Shown: positions 1 through 5,836, numbered from the stretch's first letter. The stretch: 5,896 nt of DNA from Candidatus Omnitrophota bacterium (GCA_018818365.1 JAHISH010000187.1:1-5896), one strand, 5' to 3'. Notes: generated from the sequence alone by a model not told the origin. A program made the numbers and translations.

Positions 1-63
1 GAGGACGAACCTGCTATTGTTGCCCTGCCAGTTTTACTTTTATCAAACGCCCCTGGCAGGAAT
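1..63 (-). repeat. Distal copy of 63-base direct repeat carrying a tRNA-Arg 3' tail
   Basis: These 63 bases are identical to 103-165, an offset of exactly 102. Read on the minus strand, the copy begins with the last 16 bases of the tRNA-Arg gene and continues with the same 47-base downstream flank. After position 63 the identity breaks down quickly, with partial similarity to the tRNA T loop for about 5 more bases. The copy starts at the window edge, so the repeat may continue leftward and the true copy number cannot be read here. Confidence 0.95.
48..63 (-). pseudogene. tRNA-Arg 3'-end fragment (T-arm 3' strand, acceptor 3' strand, discriminator)
   Basis: This stretch exactly matches positions 150-165 of the intact tRNA-Arg gene. 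On the minus strand it comprises the end of the T loop, the T-stem 3' strand CCTGC, the acceptor 3' strand CAGGGGC and discriminator G. The 5' half, D arm and anticodon arm are absent, so it cannot be a functional tRNA. It is a component of the 102-base repeat unit. It could still present an acceptor-like 3' strand in a transcript. Confidence 0.8.
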
Positions 64-102
64 TGAGCACCAAATGCGTTTATCTAGCGAAATCCTCCGA
101 AG
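64..102. other. Spacer of the 102-base repeat unit
   Basis: These 39 bases separate the two 63-base identical copies and complete the 102-base period. I see no gene in them. The right end, together with the start of the next copy, forms the short perfect inverted repeat at 93-107. If the array continues beyond the window edge, this segment should recur with the same period. Confidence 0.6.
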
Positions 103-107
103 GAGGA
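93..107 (-). repeat. Short perfect inverted repeat (6-bp stem, 3-base loop)
   Basis: TCCTCC at 93-98 pairs with GGAGGA at 102-107 around GAA (TTC in the minus-strand transcript). The stem is GC-rich but is not followed by a run of U on the minus strand, so it is not a convincing intrinsic terminator. It lies at the junction between the spacer and the next 63-base repeat copy. A transcript from the tRNA side would fold it about 45 bases beyond the tRNA 3' end. Confidence 0.75.
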
Positions 108-165
108 CGAACCTGCTATTGTTGCCCTGCCAGTTTTACTTTTATCAAACGCCCCTGGCAGGAAT
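103..165 (-). repeat. Proximal copy of the 63-base direct repeat, overlapping the tRNA-Arg 3' end
   Basis: This copy is identical to 1-63. Positions 150-165 are the real 3' end of the tRNA-Arg gene and 103-149 are its immediate downstream flank. CCTGCCAG in the tRNA 3' strand (minus strand of 155-162) is perfectly complementary to CTGGCAGG in the flank (minus strand of 126-133), giving an 8-bp stem across 21 bases. The flank also contains GCAGGTTCG (minus strand of 109-117), which copies the 5' side of the tRNA T arm. Confidence 0.95.
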
Positions 166-223
166 CGAACCTGCCACACGCGGTTTAGGAAACCGCTGCT
201 CTATCCTTATGAGCTACAGGGGC
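150..223 (-). tRNA. tRNA-Arg, anticodon CCU
   Basis: The minus strand folds into a complete cloverleaf of 74 bases including discriminator G. The 7-bp acceptor stem (GCCCCTG/CAGGGGC), 4-bp D stem (GCTC/GAGC), 5-bp anticodon stem (GCGGT/ACCGC) and 5-bp T stem (GCAGG/CCTGC) are all Watson-Crick paired, and the T loop is TTCGATT. The anticodon loop TTCCTAA gives CCU, which reads the Arg codon AGG. The known arginine identity elements A20 (D loop after GG) and C35 are present. No CCA is encoded: the bases after G73 are TTT, so CCA must be added by nucleotidyltransferase. Position 15 is T and position 48 is G by my numbering, the reverse of the usual purine15-pyrimidine48 pattern. The gene lies 43 bases after apt on the same strand with no clear promoter of its own, so co-transcription with apt is likely. 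Confidence 0.96.
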
Positions 224-266
224 GATACGTGCGTCTTCCTAAAATATCGTCAGTCGAATGAGGCAA

Positions 267-788
267 CTAATATTTTATCAAAGAATATATCGGAAAATCG
301 CGCAGTTTCTCTCTCCCCTTGAGTCCCGAAAGCTCAATAAGAAATGCGATCCCGGTAATTTTGCCTTTAGCTTGCTGCACAAGATCAGTGACCGCTTTAA
401 CCGTACCTCCGGTAGCGAGAAGGTCGTCAACGATAAGGATCTTTGCGCCGGGAGTAATCGCATCTTCATGTATCTGAAGGGTATCGGTACCGTATTCTAA
501 ATTATATGTTACCGAATTTGTCTTCCAAGGAAGTTTCCCTTTTTTGCGTACGGGGATAAAACCAGCTCCTAATTTATATGCTAAAGCGCCACCTAATATG
601 AACCCTCTGGCTTCAACTGCTACCACCGCGTCAATTTTTTTGTTCTTATATTTCTTCACTAACGCATTGATTGCTTTTTTAAACGCAGCCTTATTATTCA
701 GTAAGGTGGTGATATCACGGAAAAGAATCCCGGGCTTTGGAAAATCAGGTATAGTGCGGATACACGTGGTGAGAGATTTCACTTTCAC
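267..788 (-). CDS. apt: Adenine phosphoribosyltransferase
   Basis: Apt converts adenine and PRPP to AMP and pyrophosphate in cytosolic purine salvage. The 173-residue protein is of normal family length and co-linear throughout. The N-terminal IPDFPKPGILFRD block (13-25) is typical of Apt. VVAVEARGFILG (55-66) is the conserved core strand and loop, RKKGKLP (81-87) is the flexible-loop region near the active site, and ILIVDDLLATGGT (117-129) is the PRPP-binding motif with its acidic pair. FLIELSGLKGREKL (149-162) is the usual C-terminal segment. The start codon is GTG at 786-788, chosen because AGGAGG (minus strand of 795-800) sits 6 bases upstream; a second GTG two codons later is less well spaced. 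The stop is TAG. It lies 36 bases after the sigma-factor gene and 43 bases before tRNA-Arg, probably in one transcript. PRPP-family relatives such as xanthine phosphoribosyltransferase are less likely given the Apt N-terminus. Confidence 0.96.
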   Translation of the reverse strand: MKVKSLTTCIRTIPDFPKPGILFRDITTLLNNKAAFKKAINALVKKYKNKKIDAVVAVEARGFILGGALAYKLGAGFIPVRKKGKLPWKTNSVTYNLEYGTDTLQIHEDAITPGAKILIVDDLLATGGTVKAVTDLVQQAKGKITGIAFLIELSGLKGREKLRDFPIYSLIKY

Positions 789-794
789 TTGCGC

Positions 795-800
795 CCTCCT
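795..800 (-). promoter_or_regulatory. Ribosome binding site of apt
   Basis: AGGAGG on the minus strand is a perfect Shine-Dalgarno core, 6 bases ahead of the GTG start. It decides the start codon of apt and suggests strong independent translation inside the presumed operon. Confidence 0.85.
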
Positions 801-824
801 ATTAACTTGTCTTCTCCCCTTTTT

Positions 825-1640
825 TTAAAGTTCCTTTTCTTGGTTTTCGACAAAATTACGTAATCTTCCTAATGAGGCTTCTTCGATTTGTCTTACCCGT
901 TCGCGAGAAAGCTTCAGTTTTTTTGCAACTTCCGCCAGGGTATGCGGTTTATTTTTATTTAGCCCAAACCGTAAGTCTAGGATCTTCTTCTCCCGGGGAT
1001 CCATGGTTTCAAGGAGATTGGTAATCCGTTCTTTGTCAAGTATATGCTCTATTTGACTATCGGGAGAAACCGCATTCTGGTCTTCAATCAGGTCAGATAT
1101 CTGGCTGCCGTTTTCATCTCCAATTGGTGTTTCTAATGAGGAAGTGGTGGTGGACATCCAGAAGTTTATCTGTTCGATCTTGCCTTGGGGAAGCTTGAGG
1201 CGATTTGCGATTTCCTCGTCTGTCGGGATCCTATTTAATGATTGGGTCAATGTATTTTTCTTCTTACGCCACTTATTGATTAAGTCGTTCATATAGACGG
1301 GCACGCGAATCATCTTTCCCTGGTCAGCAAGCGAACGGGTAATACCTTGACGGATCCACCATGCCGCATAGGTTGAGAATCTGAATCCTTTCCGGGGGTT
1401 GAATTTATCTACTGCGCGCATAAGGCCGAGGTTGCCCTCTTCAATTAAATCAAGAAGAGGGGTTCCCAGATACATATAGCGTTTGGCAATAGAGATTACT
1501 AACCGTAGATTCGCACGAATCATTGCCTTGCGGGCATGCTCGTCCCCTTTCTGTATCTTCTTACTTAAGGCAATTTCCTGTTCAGCAGTCAGAAGGGGAA
1601 TGGTGCGTATTTCTTTAAGATATGTCTTTAAGGCTTCCAT
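825..1640 (-). CDS. Sigma-70 family RNA polymerase sigma factor (RpoD/RpoS-like, lacking region 1.1)
   Basis: This subunit directs RNA polymerase to promoters. The 271-residue protein has the ordered domains of a group 1/2 sigma factor: region 1.2 (about 4-35, YLKEIRTIPLLTAEQE), region 2.1-2.2 (about 41-82, with LRLVISIAKRY and DLIEEGNLGLMRAVDKF), and region 2.3-2.4 (86-107, FRFSTYAAWWIRQGITRSLA), which melts and reads the -10 element. Region 3 follows (GKMIRVPVYMNDL, then about 139-165). Region 4 includes DLRFGL (222-227) and the -35-binding helix-turn-helix TLAEVAKKLKLSRERVRQIE (234-253). It begins directly with region 1.2, so the autoinhibitory region 1.1 of housekeeping RpoD is missing, and its size is nearer to RpoS-like or alternative group 2 factors. 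It could be the main sigma factor of a lineage with short SigA, or a secondary one; the window cannot decide. The ATG start has only weak Shine-Dalgarno-like GGAA, and a fold-prone gap lies upstream. Confidence 0.95.
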   Translation of the reverse strand: MEALKTYLKEIRTIPLLTAEQEIALSKKIQKGDEHARKAMIRANLRLVISIAKRYMYLGTPLLDLIEEGNLGLMRAVDKFNPRKGFRFSTYAAWWIRQGITRSLADQGKMIRVPVYMNDLINKWRKKKNTLTQSLNRIPTDEEIANRLKLPQGKIEQINFWMSTTTSSLETPIGDENGSQISDLIEDQNAVSPDSQIEHILDKERITNLLETMDPREKKILDLRFGLNKNKPHTLAEVAKKLKLSRERVRQIEEASLGRLRNFVENQEKEL

Positions 1641-1710
1641 AGTTCCGGGTTCCGGTTTACGGGGAACGGGTTTTGGGGTAAAGTCTTTACCCGTTTCCCG
1701 ATACCCAATG
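1641..1710 (-). promoter_or_regulatory. Structured ppdK-sigma gap with nested inverted repeats
   Basis: In the minus-strand RNA, GGGAAACGGG (1690-1699) can pair with CCCGTTCCC (1662-1670) with one bulged A. Overlapping this, GGGTAAAG (1685-1692) is perfectly complementary to CTTTACCC (1676-1683) across one base. The same GTTCC (1663-1667) is also complementary to two GGAAC copies (1649-1653 and 1642-1646), the latter ending 1 base before the sigma ATG at the likely ribosome binding region. No U run follows the stems, so this is not a standard intrinsic terminator. It could be a processing site, an attenuator-like switch on sigma translation, or structure without a role. The pairing is seen in sequence; function is inferred. 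Confidence 0.5.
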
Positions 1711-4446
1711 TTATTTTTTTTTCTCTTTAAGCACTGCCTGTGCAGCCGCTAGTTTTGCAATCGGAACTCTAAAAGGAGAGCAGCTTACGTAGTCCATCCC
1801 TACCCGATGGCAAAACTCTACGGAACGCGGTTCTCCTCCGTGTTCGCCGCAAATCCCGACTTCCAGGTCTTTACGAGTTTTTCGGCCGCGCTGGATGCCC
1901 ATTTTTATAAGTTCTCCGATACCTTCCTGGTCTATGCTCTGAAACGGATCTTCGGAGAGGATCCCTTTTTCCAAATAATCGGGGAGAAACCCTCCGATAT
2001 CATCACGTGAAAAACCAAAGCCCATCTGGGTAAGGTCATTAGTCCCGAAAGAGAAGAACTCCGCCGGTTCCGCAAGTTTTCCCGCAACGATGCAGGCACG
2101 CGGTATTTCAATCATCGTGCCGAACATATGTTTTATTTTCTTAAGCCCGTATTTTTTTAAGACCTCGGTATAGGTTTGTGTGGCGATTATGAACTGGTCA
2201 TTTAGTTCCTTTATATCTCCGACTACCGGAATCATTATTTCTGGATACGGGTGTTTGCCTTCCTTTAAAAGTTCCGCTGCTGCTTCGAAAACAGCGCGTA
2301 TCTGCATTTTGCTTATTTCCGGATAGGTAACTCCTAGTCGTACCCCTCGGTGCCCCATCATAGGATTAGATTCGTGTAGTCTTTCGGCTCTCTTGCTAAG
2401 TTCTTCGCGGGTGATTTTTAGATCTTGCGCTAACTGCTCCAGCTTTGCCTGTTCGCGCGGAACGAATTCATGGAGCGGCGGATCAAGAAGCCGAACTACG
2501 ACGGGGTATCCATCCATGGCTTCGAGGGTACCCTTCATATCTTTTTTGACGTAGGGGAAAAGTTCAGTAAGTGCCAGTTCCCGCTCTTCTTTAGTATTAG
2601 AGACGATCATTTTACGCAGGATAAAGAGTGCTTCGTCGGAGCCTTTTCCGTAAAACATATGCTCGGTACGGAATAAGCCGATTCCCTCTGCCCCGAATTG
2701 TTTTGCTTTTTTGGCGTCTTCAGGGGTATCGGCGTTGGTGCGGATGCCTAATTTTTTTACTCCTTCGCAGAGTTTTAAGAAATCTCCGAGCACTTTATTC
2801 TCTTCCGCGGCATCTATCATAGGGAGTCTCCCGTCATAGACAGTGCCTTTGGTGCCGTTTAAGGTTATCCAGTCTCCTTCGTTGAGGATCTTGTTTTCTG
2901 TCTTCATTTCTTTTTTATTATAATCGATATGCAGGTTGCCGCATCCTACGATGCAGCATTTTCCCCACCCGCGCGCGACTAATGCCGCATGTGAGGTCAT
3001 CCCTCCGCGTGCGGTCAAAATCGCTTGTGCGGCACGCATCCCCTCCACGTCTTCAGGGTTTGTCTCTTCGCGCACAAGAATCACTGTTTTGCCCTGTCTT
3101 GTCCACTCTACGGCATCGAGTGCAGAAAATACGATCTGACCGTTTGCTCCTCCGGGACCAGCGGGAAGGCCTTTGACGAGTACCGTATGGCTGCTTTCTG
3201 CTTTCGGGTCGATGATGGGATGCAATAATTCATCCAGTTGCGCCGGAGTAACTCGCATAAGCGCTTGGTCTTTGGTGATAAGTTTTTCTTTAAGCATATC
3301 AACGGCCATGCGTACCGCGGCAGGGCCATTGCGTTTTCCTACGCGGCATTGGAGCATAAAGAGGCGCCCTTTTTCGATAGTAAACTCAATATCCTGCATG
3401 TCATGGTAGTGTTTCTCCAGACGGCGTTGGATACAAAATAATTGTTTATATATCGTGGGCATCCCTCTTTCCAGCGTTACCATGTTTTTATTTTGTCCGG
3501 ATTTCGAGTATTCGTTGATCGGGGCAGGAGTACGTATTCCTGCGACCACGTCTTCGCCTTGGGCATCAATCAGATATTCCCCATAGAATCTATTTTCGCC
3601 GTTGCCGGGGTTACGTGTAAAGGCAACGCCGGTAGCGGAATCATTGCCCATGTTCCCGAATACCATGGTCTGCACGTTTACTGCGGTGCCCCATTCTTCA
3701 GGAATATTTTCTATGCGGCGGTAGCTGATTGCGCGTTTTCCGTTCCAGGAGGAGAAGACGGCACTGATGCCTCCCCATAGTTGCTCGTAAGGATCATCGG
3801 GGAAATCTTTATTAAGGATTCCTTTGATTCGTTGTTTAAAGAGCGTACAGAGGGTTTTGAGGTCTTCAACCGTCAGGTCCGTGTCGGTCTGGCATCCTTT
3901 TTCTTTTTTAAGCGTCGCCATGATGTGTTCTAACTGTTTACGGATGCCCTGGTCTTCTTTGGGCTCGATCCCGGCAGCCTTTTCCATGACTACGTCCGAA
4001 TACATCATAATAAGTCGGCGATAGGCATCATACACAAATCGTTGGTTGCCTCCACTCTGCGTAATTAACCCAGGGATAGTCTTGGCGGTAAGTCCGACGT
4101 TTAATACCGTCTCCATCATCCCAGGCATTGAGCGGCGTGCGCCCGAACGTACCGAGACCAAGAGCGGATTTGCGGGATCGCCAAACTGTCTGTCCATCAG
4201 GGTTTCTACTCTCCGCAAGGCTTTGGTAACTTCCTCTCGTAATACTTTTGGATACGTTTTCTTATTTTGATAATAGTATGTACAGACCTCTGTGGTGATC
4301 GTAAATCCTGGCGGGACAGGGAGCCGCAATGATGTATGCCCCGCCATCTCCGCAAGATTTGCGCCTTTGCCTCCTAAGAGGTTCTTCATGCTTTCTTTTC
4401 CGTCCGCCTTGCCTCCTCCGAAAGAATACACATATTTTTTTGCCAT
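1711..4446 (-). CDS. ppdK: Pyruvate, phosphate dikinase
   Basis: PPDK reversibly converts pyruvate, ATP and Pi to PEP, AMP and PPi, serving PPi-linked glycolysis or gluconeogenesis in the cytosol. From the ATG at 4444-4446 the protein has 911 residues, a usual length. The N-terminal ATP-grasp region has NLLGGKGANLAEM (22-34) and SVRSGARRSMPGMMET (98-113). The swivelling phosphohistidine domain has GGMTSHAALVARGWGKC (481-497) with catalytic His486 and Thr484, the position phosphorylated by PPDK regulatory protein in characterised homologues. The C-terminal PEP/pyruvate barrel has GLFRTEHMF (590-598), VRLLDPPLHEF (651-661), GTNDLTQMGFGFSRDD (801-816) and CGEHGGEP (866-873) with the catalytic Cys866. 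The start is preferred over in-frame ATG 4471-4473 and TTG 4477-4479 because GGAGG lies 12 bases ahead and families usually begin MAKKYVY. It lies 47 bases after glyS. No key residue is missing. Confidence 0.97.
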   Translation of the reverse strand: MAKKYVYSFGGGKADGKESMKNLLGGKGANLAEMAGHTSLRLPVPPGFTITTEVCTYYYQNKKTYPKVLREEVTKALRRVETLMDRQFGDPANPLLVSVRSGARRSMPGMMETVLNVGLTAKTIPGLITQSGGNQRFVYDAYRRLIMMYSDVVMEKAAGIEPKEDQGIRKQLEHIMATLKKEKGCQTDTDLTVEDLKTLCTLFKQRIKGILNKDFPDDPYEQLWGGISAVFSSWNGKRAISYRRIENIPEEWGTAVNVQTMVFGNMGNDSATGVAFTRNPGNGENRFYGEYLIDAQGEDVVAGIRTPAPINEYSKSGQNKNMVTLERGMPTIYKQLFCIQRRLEKHYHDMQDIEFTIEKGRLFMLQCRVGKRNGPAAVRMAVDMLKEKLITKDQALMRVTPAQLDELLHPIIDPKAESSHTVLVKGLPAGPGGANGQIVFSALDAVEWTRQGKTVILVREETNPEDVEGMRAAQAILTARGGMTSHAALVARGWGKCCIVGCGNLHIDYNKKEMKTENKILNEGDWITLNGTKGTVYDGRLPMIDAAEENKVLGDFLKLCEGVKKLGIRTNADTPEDAKKAKQFGAEGIGLFRTEHMFYGKGSDEALFILRKMIVSNTKEERELALTELFPYVKKDMKGTLEAMDGYPVVVRLLDPPLHEFVPREQAKLEQLAQDLKITREELSKRAERLHESNPMMGHRGVRLGVTYPEISKMQIRAVFEAAAELLKEGKHPYPEIMIPVVGDIKELNDQFIIATQTYTEVLKKYGLKKIKHMFGTMIEIPRACIVAGKLAEPAEFFSFGTNDLTQMGFGFSRDDIGGFLPDYLEKGILSEDPFQSIDQEGIGELIKMGIQRGRKTRKDLEVGICGEHGGEPRSVEFCHRVGMDYVSCSPFRVPIAKLAAAQAVLKEKKK

Positions 4447-4458
4447 TACTTTTGAAAC

Positions 4459-4463
4459 CCTCC
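4459..4463 (-). promoter_or_regulatory. Ribosome binding site of ppdK
   Basis: GGAGG in a GGGAGGG run on the minus strand lies 12 bases ahead of the ATG at 4444-4446. The spacing is somewhat long. It overlaps the 5' part of a longer reading frame that could start upstream at ATG 4471-4473 or TTG 4477-4479, neither of which has a properly spaced site. It therefore supports the shorter start. Confidence 0.6.
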
Positions 4464-4493
4464 CTTTCTTCATCCTCAAAGTTGAATAGGACG

Positions 4494-5798
4494 TTAGTTA
4501 AATTTGGTATTAAAAAACTCTTTTAGTTTTTCTATGCTGATACGTTCTTGAAGCATGGTGTCACGGTCTCGTATCGTTACCTGCTGGTCTTCCAGCGATT
4601 GCACATCAACGGTGACGCAATAAAGAGTCCCGACTTCATCTTGCCGGCGATATAGCTTCCCGATTGCTCCCGTATCGTCATACATGGTTACAAAACATTT
4701 TTTTAAATCCTGGGCAATTTTCTTCGCCAGAGAAACGATCTCTGCACGGTTCTTTAAAAGGGGGAAGACCGCCACTTTTGTCGGAGAAAGGTCTTTATGT
4801 AATTTAAGGACTACCCGGGTGTCGTCTCTTACCTTTTCTTCATTGTAGGCGTTTATCAAAAACGCTAGTACGCTTCGGTCTACTCCTCCTGAAGGCTCAA
4901 TTATGTAAGGAAAGAACCTCTCTTTGGTCGCATCGTCGAAATAGCGCAGGTCTTTCCCGCTTGCGTGAGCGTGTTGGCGTAAGTCAAAGTCAGTCCTATT
5001 GGCAATTCCTTCTAATTCGCTCCACCCGAAAGGAAAATTATATTCGATATCAGTACACGCTAAGGCATAATGCGCAAGTTCATCTTTCCCGTGCGGACGT
5101 TTCCTCAAGTCTTCCTTTTTTATCCCGAGCGACAGGTACCAGTCGAAACGGTAGTGGATCCATTCTTCCAGTTTACTATCGGCTTCAGAAGGCCTGACAA
5201 AATACTCGATCTCCATTTGTTCGAATTCCCTAGTGCGGAAAATAAAATTACCGGGGGTAATCTCGTTGCGGAAGGCTTTACCGGTCTGTGCCAGGCCGAA
5301 GGGTAGTTTCGGATGGCGGGAATCGAGGATATTCGCGAAATTCACAAACATCCCTTGTGCGGTCTCCGGACGCAAATAGATAAGGTTTGCCGCTTCTTCT
5401 ACCGGTCCCTGATGGGTTTTAAACATTAGGTTGAAAGGCCGGGCTTCGGTAAGCTCTCCTGCGCATTCAGGACACTTCTTCTTATCCTTAAGGTCATCTT
5501 CTTTGAAACGTTTTTTACAGGATTTGCAGTCGCTCTTGAGGTCGTAGAAGTTCTCTACGTGCCCTGAGGCTTCCCAGACCTTCGGGTGCATGAGGATTGC
5601 GGCATCCATTCCGAGCACGTCGTTACGTTCGTATACGTTTGCCTTCCACCAGGCACGCTTGATATTGTTCTTCAATTCAATACCGAAAGGGCCGTAATCC
5701 CACGTATTGGCAAGCCCTCCGTATATGTCCGAAGAAGGGAAAATAAAACCGCGTCGCTTGCAGAGAGAGACTACTTTTTCCATTGCGTTTTCACCCAT
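4494..5798 (-). CDS. glyS: Glycyl-tRNA synthetase, single-chain (alpha2) type
   Basis: GlyRS charges tRNA-Gly with glycine using ATP in the cytosol. The 434-residue protein belongs to the class II homodimeric type (archaeal, eukaryotic and many bacterial), not the alpha2beta2 GlyQ/GlyS type. The N-terminus (SLCKRRGFIFPSSDIYGG, 11-28) and NTWDYGPFGIELKNN (31-45) are typical. Four cysteines, CKSC (91-94) and CPEC (109-112), form a likely zinc-binding insert. YLRPETAQGMFVNF (141-154) is in the catalytic core. Motif 2 is FRNEITPGNFIFRTREFEQM (176-195) and motif 3 includes GGVDRSVLAFL (304-314). The anticodon-binding domain runs from about 337 to the end (SPTKVAVFPL). The ATG at 5796-5798 leaves almost no leader if the promoter at 5808-5836 is real. 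An ATG at 5781-5783, giving 429 residues, has GGTGA 7 bases ahead and fits the common family start MEK, so it may be the real start. It is the first gene of the presumed operon. Confidence 0.97.
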   Translation of the reverse strand: MGENAMEKVVSLCKRRGFIFPSSDIYGGLANTWDYGPFGIELKNNIKRAWWKANVYERNDVLGMDAAILMHPKVWEASGHVENFYDLKSDCKSCKKRFKEDDLKDKKKCPECAGELTEARPFNLMFKTHQGPVEEAANLIYLRPETAQGMFVNFANILDSRHPKLPFGLAQTGKAFRNEITPGNFIFRTREFEQMEIEYFVRPSEADSKLEEWIHYRFDWYLSLGIKKEDLRKRPHGKDELAHYALACTDIEYNFPFGWSELEGIANRTDFDLRQHAHASGKDLRYFDDATKERFFPYIIEPSGGVDRSVLAFLINAYNEEKVRDDTRVVLKLHKDLSPTKVAVFPLLKNRAEIVSLAKKIAQDLKKCFVTMYDDTGAIGKLYRRQDEVGTLYCVTVDVQSLEDQQVTIRDRDTMLQERISIEKLKEFFNTKFN

Positions 5799-5807
5799 AG
5801 TCCTTTA

Positions 5808-5836
5808 TTTTTATCGCAGTTTGACCTAAAAGTCAA
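5808..5836 (-). promoter_or_regulatory. Probable sigma-70-type promoter of the glyS operon
   Basis: On the minus strand TTGACT (5831-5836) is a near-consensus -35 box, followed after 17 bases by TAAAAA (5808-5813), a modest -10 box; GATAAA (5810-5815) with a 15-base spacer is an alternative. Initiation would fall near 5800, only a few bases before the upstream glyS ATG, favouring the ATG at 5781-5783. The promoter would serve glyS and perhaps all downstream genes. The -10 match is only 4 of 6. Confidence 0.5.
5821..5836. repeat. Small inverted repeat overlapping the -35 box
   Basis: TTGAC (5821-5825) and GTCAA (5832-5836) are perfect inverted copies around six bases. The right arm contains most of the -35 hexamer on the minus strand. 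It is the size of a small operator half-site pair, but a 5-base arm can arise by chance, so a regulatory role is only a possibility. Confidence 0.4.

Noticed and set aside
93..107. Intrinsic terminator after tRNA-Arg
   Set aside because: The 6-bp stem is not followed by a U-rich run on the minus strand, where TTTCGC follows, nor by a useful one on the plus strand.
1..165. CRISPR array
   Set aside because: The repeat is 63 bases with tRNA sequence in it, only two copies are seen with one 39-base gap, and no cas gene is present.
239..266. Separate promoter for tRNA-Arg in the apt-tRNA gap
   Set aside because: TTGCCT (minus strand of 261-266) could be a -35 box, but the best -10 candidates (TATTTT or TTTTAG) are poor or spaced 14-16 bases away. 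Not convincing.
17..322. Plus-strand open frame of 101 codons across the repeat and tRNA
   Set aside because: It runs antisense through the tRNA and both repeat copies, and its internally repeated peptide is just the translated DNA repeat. Peptides of the AGIEPATRGLGNR type are the familiar artefact of reading tRNA genes backwards.
3442..3780. Plus-strand open frame of 112 codons inside ppdK
   Set aside because: It lies wholly antisense to a conserved PPDK region and has no recognisable domain. The other plus-strand frames opposite apt, sigma, ppdK and glyS were rejected on the same grounds.
4447..4479. Longer ppdK start at TTG 4477-4479 or ATG 4471-4473
   Set aside because: The extra 9-11 residues are not typical of PPDK N-termini, TTG has no Shine-Dalgarno, and the GAGG before ATG 4473 has no spacer. 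GGAGG ahead of 4446 fits better.
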